From UBA4615 sp044359175 (lineage in GTDB: Bacteria; Pseudomonadota; Gammaproteobacteria; Burkholderiales; Burkholderiaceae_E), in assembly GCA_044359175.1 (NCBI GenBank), contig JBIKMO010000174.1:1-9099 (forward strand): a stretch of 9,099 nucleotides of DNA, given 5' to 3'. A model generated the notes under the pieces. It ran no database searches. It had not been told where the DNA came from and saw only the letters and a program-made list of their open reading frames with translations. This document shows positions 1 to 5,905 of the stretch, in pieces. Positions within the stretch are counted from its first letter, which is position 1. Each line of letters begins with the position of its first letter. A program made the position numbers and the translations under genes.

Positions 1-563
1 CGGTGCGGGTCGCCCCGTTCGAGGTGTCGCTGCAACCGGTCACCAACGCCGAGTTCCTGCAGTTCGTCGAGGATGACGGCTATCGGCGCGGGTCGCTGTG
101 GGACCCGGAGGTGTTCGAGCGACTCGCCGCCCAGGAGCGGTGTGCACCGGCGACCTGGCGGCGTGTCGGCGAGCGCTGGCAGATGCGCTGGTTCCAACGC
201 TGGATCCCGATCGAGCCGTACGCGCCGGTCGTTCAGGTCGATGCGTTCGAGGCAGAGGCGTACTGCGCCTGGGCCGGCAGGCGCCTGCCGAGCGAGGCCG
301 AGTGGGAGCTCGCCGCGCTGCAGTGCCCCGACTTCGACTGGGGCGGCGTCTGGGAGTGGACCGCCTCCGATTTCCTGCCGTACCCCGGCTTCTCACCGGA
401 CGCCTACCGCGACTACTCCGAACCGTGGTTCGGCACCCACCGAGTGGTGCGCGGCGGATCGTTCGGCACCGCCGAGGACCTGCTCGACGCGAAGCTGCGC
501 AACTTCTACCGCCCCGGACGGGGTGACGTGTTCGTCGGCTTCAGGACCTGCGCGAAGCCCTGA
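1..563 (+). CDS. senA: SenA/EgtB-family nonheme-iron synthase, C-terminal part (probable selenoneine synthase; 5' end outside window)
   Basis: This is the C-terminal 186 residues of a formylglycine-generating-enzyme-like (FGE-sulfatase) domain; the first full codon is at base 3. That GTG is internal rather than a start, because it falls mid-domain and the N-terminal DinB-like iron-ligand domain is missing. Visible landmarks are PVTNAEF (12-18), EDDGY (23-27), EAEAYCAWAGRRLPSEAEWE (83-102), VWEWT (116-120), PYPGF (126-130), VVRGGSF (148-154), LRNFYRP (165-171) and GFRTCA (179-184). EgtB and SenA join hercynine to a thiol or selenosugar using iron and O2, giving ergothioneine or selenoneine precursors. 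Canonical EgtB carries an EYNGKFM-like segment before its RGGS motif and ends in a GxRLA-type motif. Here the equivalents are YRDYSEPWFG (135-144) and DVFVGFRTCA, a pattern I associate from memory with SenA. A nearby EgtD supports a hercynine-using enzyme. EgtB family is near certain; SenA over EgtB is probable. Confidence 0.72.
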   Translation, partial: VRVAPFEVSLQPVTNAEFLQFVEDDGYRRGSLWDPEVFERLAAQERCAPATWRRVGERWQMRWFQRWIPIEPYAPVVQVDAFEAEAYCAWAGRRLPSEAEWELAALQCPDFDWGGVWEWTASDFLPYPGFSPDAYRDYSEPWFGTHRVVRGGSFGTAEDLLDAKLRNFYRPGRGDVFVGFRTCAKP

Positions 564-601
564 TCGCCACGCGGCCTGCGGGTCGGCGTGCCACCGCCGG
601 C

Positions 602-607
602 TACACT
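602..607 (+). promoter_or_regulatory. possible -10 box for the alpha/beta hydrolase gene
   Basis: The hexamer TACACT matches the sigma-70 -10 consensus at 4 of 6 positions and stands in a very GC-rich gap. No convincing -35 box lies 16-18 bases upstream. If it is used, transcription would begin only a few bases before the ATG at 617, giving a nearly leaderless message. That would fit the lack of a Shine-Dalgarno sequence before this gene. The evidence is one short motif only. Confidence 0.25.
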
Positions 608-616
608 GACGTCGCC

Positions 617-1522
617 ATGCACGTCCAGCTGCCAAGCGGCATCCGCATCGAATTCGAGGACCGAGGTCCAGTCGACGCCCCCGCGGTGGTGCTGATCATG
701 GGCCTGGGCATGCAGCTGACCGCGTGGCCGCCGGCGTTCATCGACGGGCTGCTCGCACGCGGGCTTCGCGTGCTGCGATTCGACAACCGGGATGCGGGCC
801 TGTCCGGGCGCGTGACCGATGCGGCGCCGGTCGATCTGCGGGCAGCGGCGCTGCGCGCGGTAATCGGGCTGAAGGTGCGGGCGCCCTACGGCCTCGATGA
901 CATGGCCGCCGACACGCTCGGGCTGATGAGCGCTCGGGGCATCAGGCGAGCGCACGTGGTCGGTGTCTCGATGGGCGGCATGGTGGCGCAAGTCCTCGCC
1001 TCGGGCTGGCCGCAGCGCGTGCTGTCGCTCACCTGCGCAATGACCTCGAGCGGCGCGCCGCGCTTCAACCTGCACGTCTCCCCCGCCACTCGGGCGCTGC
1101 TGCGGCAACCGCCCCCCCGTGCGACCGAGGCGCAGCGGCTGGAGCACCTCGAGCGGATCTGGCGGCTGATCGGGTCGCCCGGACTGCAGCCGTCGGCCGA
1201 GGCCCTGCGCGAGCGGCTGCGCCTGGCGCTGCAGCGCGCACCCTACGATCCGACCGCAATCGGCAGGCAGCTGCTCGCGATCCTAGAGAGCGGCGACCGA
1301 CGTCCACTGTTGCGCCGTATCCGGGTGCCGACCCTCGTGCTCCACGGCGACCGCGACCCGCTGGTGCCGCTCGCCGCGGGGCGGGACATCGCCGCGAACG
1401 TCCCGGGCGCGATCCTGCGTGTGATCGAGGGCATGGCGCACGACCTGCCCGAGGCGCTGCTGCCGCGGCTGGTCGGGGAGATCGCCGCGCACGTCGAACG
1501 CGCCGGGGCGCTCGCGACCTGA
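617..1522 (+). CDS. alpha/beta-fold hydrolase
   Basis: A complete 301-residue single-domain alpha/beta hydrolase, the usual size for the family. The nucleophile elbow GVSMGGM puts the catalytic serine at residue 118. HGDRDPLVP gives the acid as Asp247, and GMAHDLP gives His275, so the triad is intact. LIMGLGMQLTAW (26-37) is the oxyanion-hole strand and loop, and FDNRDAGLSG (55-64) is typical of esterase/methylesterase-like members such as the RdmC group. There is no signal peptide, so it is probably cytoplasmic. The substrate cannot be read from the sequence. It starts 53 bp after the SenA/EgtB-like gene on the same strand and could be co-transcribed with it, though no such hydrolase is a known step in ergothioneine or selenoneine synthesis. 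It ends 24 bp from the convergent egtD stop. The ATG at 617 fits the N-terminal beta-strand and is the natural start. Confidence 0.9.
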   Translation: MHVQLPSGIRIEFEDRGPVDAPAVVLIMGLGMQLTAWPPAFIDGLLARGLRVLRFDNRDAGLSGRVTDAAPVDLRAAALRAVIGLKVRAPYGLDDMAADTLGLMSARGIRRAHVVGVSMGGMVAQVLASGWPQRVLSLTCAMTSSGAPRFNLHVSPATRALLRQPPPRATEAQRLEHLERIWRLIGSPGLQPSAEALRERLRLALQRAPYDPTAIGRQLLAILESGDRRPLLRRIRVPTLVLHGDRDPLVPLAAGRDIAANVPGAILRVIEGMAHDLPEALLPRLVGEIAAHVERAGALAT

Positions 1523-1546
1523 TCGATGCCGCCCGCCCCCCGTACA

Positions 1547-2518
1547 TCAGTCCGGCAGCGCGTGGATCACCGCGAACCAGCGGTTCGGGTCGGTCCAGAG
1601 CGCCGCGGGCTGGAAGCCGGCGTCGCGCAGCAGCGACTCGAATCGCGCCGGCGTGTGCTTGTACGAGTGCTCTGTGTGGATGCGCTCGCCGGCGTGAAAG
1701 CGCCGCATGCCCCCCGGCCAGCGCACGTCGACGGCGGCGCGTGCCTCCAGGTGCATCTCGATGCGGCCCTGCGCCTCGTTGAGGAACGCGACATGCCGCC
1801 AGTCGGTCGTTCGGAAGTCCGACCCGAGCCGCCGGTTCACGTGCAGCAGCAGGTTCAGATTGAACGCCGCGGTCACGCCGAGGGCGTCGTCGTAGGCCGG
1901 CTCGACGACCTCCCGCGGCTTGGCCAGGTCCACCCCGATCAGCAGCCCGCCCCGCGGATCGGTCGCGGCCCGGATGCGGGACAGGAACGCGACCGCCTGC
2001 GACGGCGTGAAGTTGCCGATGCTCGACCCTGGGTAGAAGAACAGCCGACGTTCCGGCGTGACCTCATCGGGCAGCCAGAGCTCGCGCGTGAAGTCTACCC
2101 CGACGCCGATCGTGTCGAGCGCCGCGTGCCGGTGCTGCAGGCAGCGCAGCGCGTCGGCAACGAAACCGCTGGCGATGTCGAGCGCCACGTACTGGCTCGG
2201 CTGCAGTACCCCGAACAGCCGTTCGGCCTTCGCACAGTCGCCCGCGCCGAGGTCGATCAGCGTGCCGCCCCGACCGACTCGTGCGCCGAGCTCGGCACTT
2301 GCGGCGGACAGCACTGCGGCCTCGGTACGCGTCGGGTAATACTCCGGCAGCTCGCAGATCGCCGCGAACAGCGCCGAGCCGAGCCGGTCGTAGAACCACT
2401 TGGGCGCGATCGACGCGGCGGGCGCGAGCAGGCCGCGGGCCAGCTCCTCACACGCGTCGTCCGGTCGGCCGGCGAGGCGGTCGAACAGTCGGGGATGACG
2501 CAGCGGGGGGATGGTCAT
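1547..2518 (-). CDS. egtD: L-histidine N(alpha)-methyltransferase EgtD (hercynine synthase)
   Basis: A complete 323-residue protein, close to the roughly 320 residues usual for EgtD. It transfers three methyl groups from S-adenosylmethionine to the alpha-amino group of histidine, making hercynine, the substrate of EgtB or SenA. Landmarks are KWFYDRLGSALF (40-51), PEYYPTRTE (58-66), the SAM-binding LIDLGAGDCAKA (88-99), ALDI with Asp114, PGSSIGNF (163-170), AYDD (208-211), FNLNLLLHVNRRL (219-231), Met255 and EHSYKHTP (283-290). By my alignment, residues matching the Mycobacterium smegmatis EgtD histidine and SAM pocket (Tyr43, Tyr60, Lys97, Asp114, Asn169, Tyr209, Met255, Glu283, Ser285) are all present. 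The reading frame is open further upstream to base 2800, but that extension is low-complexity, runs antisense into the ABC ATPase gene, and would add 94 residues the family lacks. The ATG at 2518 is therefore chosen, although its Shine-Dalgarno is weak. The gene faces the SenA/EgtB-like gene tail-to-tail. Confidence 0.96.
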   Translation of the reverse strand: MTIPPLRHPRLFDRLAGRPDDACEELARGLLAPAASIAPKWFYDRLGSALFAAICELPEYYPTRTEAAVLSAASAELGARVGRGGTLIDLGAGDCAKAERLFGVLQPSQYVALDIASGFVADALRCLQHRHAALDTIGVGVDFTRELWLPDEVTPERRLFFYPGSSIGNFTPSQAVAFLSRIRAATDPRGGLLIGVDLAKPREVVEPAYDDALGVTAAFNLNLLLHVNRRLGSDFRTTDWRHVAFLNEAQGRIEMHLEARAAVDVRWPGGMRRFHAGERIHTEHSYKHTPARFESLLRDAGFQPAALWTDPNRWFAVIHALPD

Positions 2519-2621
2519 GAGCGCGGGGCGGAGGGCGGCCACGCGGGCGCGGCGGCAGACCGGCCCGGCGCGCGGATGATACCGCCCGGACCGACGCGGA
2601 TCGCTGCCGACGGGGGGCCGG
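2519..2621. promoter_or_regulatory. divergent promoter region between egtD and the ABC operon
   Basis: This 103-bp intergenic stretch separates two divergently read genes and must hold both promoters unless they lie inside coding sequence. It is extremely GC-rich apart from one short spot at 2576-2581. On the - strand that spot reads TATCAT, a 5-of-6 match to a -10 box, and it would give egtD a leader of about 50 nucleotides. No good -35 box is placed 16-18 bp away. On the + strand the overlapping GATGAT is only a weak -10 candidate for the ABC operon. A run of six Gs at 2612-2617 could serve as a poor ribosome binding site for the ATPase. No clear operator palindrome was seen. Confidence 0.4.
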
Positions 2622-3341
2622 ATGGCTGAGCCCGCCGCCGCGGGCGCCCCGGGCCCGGCCGATTCCCCGCCCCCGCCGCTGCTCGAGGTTGCGGGGCTGC
2701 ACAAGCGGTTCGGGCGCGATCGCACCGTGCTTGCGGACGTCGCGCTGCGCATGGCCGCCGGCGAGCGGGTTGCGCTACTGGGCGAATCGGGCGTCGGCAA
2801 GTCGACGCTGCTGAACCTGATCGCCGGGCTGGAGCGCCCGGACGCGGGTGAGGTCCGGCTCGGCGGCGTCCCGGTGAGCCACCTGGACGACGACGCGGCC
2901 GCGCGGCTGCGGGCCCGGGAGATCGGCTTCGTGTTCCAGGCGTTTCACCTGCTGCCGCACCTGCGGCTGTGGCAGAACGTCGCGGTGCCGCTGCTGCTGG
3001 CCGGCGGCGCCGCGGACGCACGCGCCCGCGCCATCGCGATGCTCGCGCGCGTTGGGCTCGAGCGTCGCGCGGACGCCGTGCCCCGCGAGCTGTCCGGCGG
3101 CGAGCAGCAGCGGGTGGCGCTCGCGCGTGCGCTGGTCCACCAGCCGAGGCTCATTCTGGCCGACGAACCCACCGGCAACCTCGACCCGCGCACCGCAGCC
3201 ACCGCGCTCGCGCTGATCGACGCGCAGGTCCGCGAGCACGGCGCGGCGCTGCTGATGGTCACGCACTCGGCGCAGGCGGCAGCGATCGCCGAACGGCGAC
3301 TGGTGCTGACCTCGGGCGGGCTGCGCGAGGCGGCCGAATGA
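2622..3341 (+). CDS. ABC transporter ATP-binding protein, LolD/YbbA/FtsE type
   Basis: A 239-residue cytoplasmic ATPase that would power the FtsX-type permease encoded next. All nucleotide-binding motifs are intact: Walker A GESGVGKST (54-62), Q-loop Gln106 in FVFQAFHLLP, signature LSGGEQQR (157-164), Walker B LILADE (177-182) with catalytic Glu182, D-loop NLD (186-188) and switch His215. The ADEPTGNLD block and the HLLPHL segment are typical of the LolD/MacB/FtsE/YbbA subfamily, whose members drive mechanotransmission rather than classic transport. The first 20 residues are rich in Ala and Pro and precede the first beta-strand LLEVAGLHKRFG. The ATG at 2622 is the earliest reasonable start. 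The stop overlaps the permease start as ATGA, so the two are probably translationally coupled. The substrate cannot be told from the ATPase. Confidence 0.95.
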   Translation: MAEPAAAGAPGPADSPPPPLLEVAGLHKRFGRDRTVLADVALRMAAGERVALLGESGVGKSTLLNLIAGLERPDAGEVRLGGVPVSHLDDDAAARLRAREIGFVFQAFHLLPHLRLWQNVAVPLLLAGGAADARARAIAMLARVGLERRADAVPRELSGGEQQRVALARALVHQPRLILADEPTGNLDPRTAATALALIDAQVREHGAALLMVTHSAQAAAIAERRLVLTSGGLREAAE

Positions 3342-5905
3342 AGCCGGCCACCCTGCGCTGGTGGGCCTGGCTGGCGCTCGGCCAGTGGCGCTCGGCGCCC
3401 GGGCGGGCCGCGGTGTCGGTGATCGCCGTGGCGGTCGGCGTGACGCTCGCGCTGGCAATCCACCTGGTCAACGCATCGGCGCTCGAGGAGTTCCGCCAGG
3501 CGATCGCGACCGTCAATGGCGACGCGCACGCCCAGGTTCGCGCGCGCGACGATGCGTTCGACGAAGCCGCGTGGGCTCGGCTGGTCGATCCGCCTCTCGC
3601 AGGCATCGCGGCGGCGAGCCCGGTGTTCGAGACCGACCTCGCACTCGAGCGGATCCGCGACGACGCGCCCCGGACGCTGAGGCTGATCGCGATCGACCCG
3701 TTCGCGGCGGCCGGCGTGACCCCGGCGCTGCTGCCTCGCCCCGAGGGCGGGGGCGCGGCCACCGAGTCGCCGCTGTTCGACCCGGACGCCCTCTTCCTGT
3801 CGGCCGCCGCGCTCGAGGCGCTCGGACTGCGCCCAGGCGATCCGCTGCCGGTGCGCGTCGGTCTGCGGACCGTCCGGCTGCGGGTGGCCGGCACCGTGCC
3901 GGGCGCGGCCCCCGGCCAGCGGCTGGCGGTGATGGACCTGGGCAGCGCGCAGTGGCGGCTCCAGGCGATCGGGCGGCTCACCCGGATCGACCTGCGCTTC
4001 GACGAGGGCGCCGACGCCGTCGCGATCCGCCGCGAGCTGGCCGCGCGACTGCCTGCGGACACGGTGTGGTCGACACCGGATGCAGCCGCGCAGCGCATGT
4101 CCAACGTGTCACGCGCCTACCGGGTGAATCTGAACGTACTGGCGCTGGTCGCGCTGTTCACCGGTGGGTTTCTCGTGTTCGCGACCATGGCGCTGTCGGT
4201 CGTGCGTCAGCAGGAGGCGCTCGCGCTGCTCGGCGTGCTCGGCGCGCCGAGAGGTGCGCTGCTCGGGGCGGTGCTGGTGCAGGGTGCGGCACTCGGGGCC
4301 GCCGGTGCGCTGCTCGGGGCCGCCGGCGGCATTGCGCTGGCCGGCACGCTGCTCGCTGCGGTCGGCGGCGACCTCGGCGGTGGCTACTTCAGCGGCAGCC
4401 GGCCCCAGCTGGCCGCCGATCCGCTCGCGGTCGCCGGCTTCGCGCTGCTCGGGCTGGCGGTCGGGGTGCTCGGCGCGGCGCTGCCGGCCTGGGCGGCGGC
4501 ACGCGCCGCGCCCGCCCGGGCGCTGCGCAGCGGCGCGTCCGAGGACCTGCTCGCGGGCCTGACCCGGGGTCGGGTTGCCGCGGGACTCGCGATCGGCGGC
4601 GCGCTGCTGCTGCTCGCGCCGCCGGTCGACGGATTGCCGCTGGCGGCCTACGCGGCGATCGCCGCGTGGCTGTTCGCGGGAGTGGCCTGCGTGCCGATCC
4701 TGGTCCACGCGAGCGGCCGCGCGCTGGCCGCGGTCGCCGCCGGCCCGCTGTGGCGCAGCCCCCCGGCGTGGCTCGCCGTGACGCGGCTCGCGCAGGCACC
4801 CGGCACGGTCTCCGCCGGCATGGCCGGCGTGGTGGCGAGCTTCGCGCTCGCCTCGGCGATGGCGATCATGGTGTCGAGTTTCCGCACCTCGGTGGCCGAC
4901 TGGCTCGATGCGGTGCTGCCCGCCGACGTCTACGCGCGCGCGCCCGCAAGCGGCGCCGCGCCGATCGACCCCGCGTCGCAGGCCCTGATCGCGGCCGCCG
5001 CCGGCGTCGCTCGCGCGGAGTTCCTCAAGGTGGTCGAGCTGACCCTCGACCCGGAGCGGCCGGCGGTCGCGTTGATCATCCGGGACCTGGAGCTCGGTGC
5101 GGTGCAGCGTCAGCTGCCGCTCACCGGCCCGACGCTCGCCGCGCCAGCGGACGCGGTGCCGGTGTGGATCTCCGAGCCGATGCTCGACCGGTACCGGATG
5201 CGCACGGGCGATCGGATCGCGCTGCCGATCGGCGACGCCCCGGCCACCGCGCGATTCTTCGTGGCCGGCGTCTGGCGCGACTACGCGCGGCAGCACGGCG
5301 CGGTCGTGATCGCCTCGGCCGACTGGCGGCGACTGGGCGCAGACCCAGGGGCCTCGGACATCGCGCTGTGGCTCGCGCCGGGTGCCCGCGCGGACGAGGC
5401 GATCGCCGCGATCGCCGCAGCCGTGCCCGGGCTCGATGCGCTCGAGTGGCGCAGCGCCGAATCGATCCGCGCGCTGTCGCTGCGGATCTTCGACCGCAGT
5501 TTCGCGGTCACGTACGCGCTGGAGGCGATCGCGATCCTGGTCGGTCTGTTCGGGGTGGCGGCGGCCTGCGCCGGCGAGGCGCTCGCACGCGCCCGCGAGT
5601 TCGGCATGCTGCGTCACGTCGGTGCGCGGCGCGCCCAGCTGCTCGCTCAGCTCGCGGTCGAGTCGGCGATCGCGGTGTCGGTCGCGGTGCTCTGGGGTGC
5701 GCTGGTCGGCGCGGCGATCGGCCTCGTGCTGATCGAGCGCGTGAACCCGCAGTCTTTCCACTGGACGATGCAGGTGCACTGGCCGTTCGGCCTGCTCGTC
5801 GGCAGCGCCGCCGCCCTGGTGGCGGCGGCCGTCGCCGCTGCGCTGATCGCCTCGCGCGGCGCCACCGGCGCCGGGCCGCTCGCGGCGGTGAGGCAGGACT
5901 GGTGA
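3338..5905 (+). CDS. double-FtsX ABC transporter permease (YbbP/LolCE-like)
   Basis: An 855-residue inner-membrane permease. One membrane helix lies near the N terminus (about 23-44), followed by an extracytoplasmic region to about 260. Then come helices at roughly 265-289, 307-342 and 361-396 (first FtsX core), about 411-427 and 437-465, then 489-515. A second extracytoplasmic region (about 516-720) leads to the last three helices at roughly 726-754, 768-802 and 815-840 (second FtsX core). That gives about ten helices and two FtsX units in one chain, as in the YbbP family, rather than separate LolC and LolE halves. Conserved core motifs include RQQEALALLGVLGAPRG after the first core's first helix and the equivalent RAREFGMLRHVGARRAQLLAQ in the second. 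The frame is open upstream to base 2969, but that part is antisense-like Arg-rich sequence inside the ATPase gene. The ATG at 3338 overlaps the ATPase stop and has GAGG at 3327-3330, seven bases ahead. Confidence 0.93.
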   Translation: MKPATLRWWAWLALGQWRSAPGRAAVSVIAVAVGVTLALAIHLVNASALEEFRQAIATVNGDAHAQVRARDDAFDEAAWARLVDPPLAGIAAASPVFETDLALERIRDDAPRTLRLIAIDPFAAAGVTPALLPRPEGGGAATESPLFDPDALFLSAAALEALGLRPGDPLPVRVGLRTVRLRVAGTVPGAAPGQRLAVMDLGSAQWRLQAIGRLTRIDLRFDEGADAVAIRRELAARLPADTVWSTPDAAAQRMSNVSRAYRVNLNVLALVALFTGGFLVFATMALSVVRQQEALALLGVLGAPRGALLGAVLVQGAALGAAGALLGAAGGIALAGTLLAAVGGDLGGGYFSGSRPQLAADPLAVAGFALLGLAVGVLGAALPAWAAARAAPARALRSGASEDLLAGLTRGRVAAGLAIGGALLLLAPPVDGLPLAAYAAIAAWLFAGVACVPILVHASGRALAAVAAGPLWRSPPAWLAVTRLAQAPGTVSAGMAGVVASFALASAMAIMVSSFRTSVADWLDAVLPADVYARAPASGAAPIDPASQALIAAAAGVARAEFLKVVELTLDPERPAVALIIRDLELGAVQRQLPLTGPTLAAPADAVPVWISEPMLDRYRMRTGDRIALPIGDAPATARFFVAGVWRDYARQHGAVVIASADWRRLGADPGASDIALWLAPGARADEAIAAIAAAVPGLDALEWRSAESIRALSLRIFDRSFAVTYALEAIAILVGLFGVAAACAGEALARAREFGMLRHVGARRAQLLAQLAVESAIAVSVAVLWGALVGAAIGLVLIERVNPQSFHWTMQVHWPFGLLVGSAAALVAAAVAAALIASRGATGAGPLAAVRQDW
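4253..4320 (+). repeat. 17-bp direct repeat within the permease gene
   Basis: The 17-mer GGTGCGCTGCTCGGGGC occurs at 4253-4269 and again at 4304-4320, with a diverged relative between them near 4283-4300. The copies are 51 bp apart, so they stay in frame and encode repeated GALLGA units in a small-residue transmembrane helix. This probably reflects local codon and helix repetition rather than a mobile or regulatory element. Confidence 0.6.

Noticed and set aside
566..592. Possible hairpin terminator after the SenA/EgtB-like gene
   Set aside because: Only a 5-bp stem (CACGC/GCGTG) with a 13-base loop and no T-run; not distinguishable from chance in GC-rich DNA.
1526..2629. Open frame of 367 codons on the + strand opposite egtD
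   Set aside because: It is antisense to egtD, whose residues are all conserved, and it shows no recognisable motif.
2519..2800. N-terminal extension of EgtD by 94 residues
   Set aside because: The family has no such extension, the sequence is low-complexity, and it overlaps the ABC ATPase gene antisense.
4109..5779. Long open frame of 556 codons on the - strand inside the permease gene
   Set aside because: It is dominated by Arg, Glu, Gln, Asp and Gly, with no domain motif, and lies fully antisense to a clear permease. High GC suppresses stops in this frame.
3361..5901. Upstream extension of the lipocalin-like frame through the permease gene
   Set aside because: The extension is Arg/Gly/Ala-rich out-of-frame sequence. 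The family domain and signal peptide begin after the GTG at 5902.
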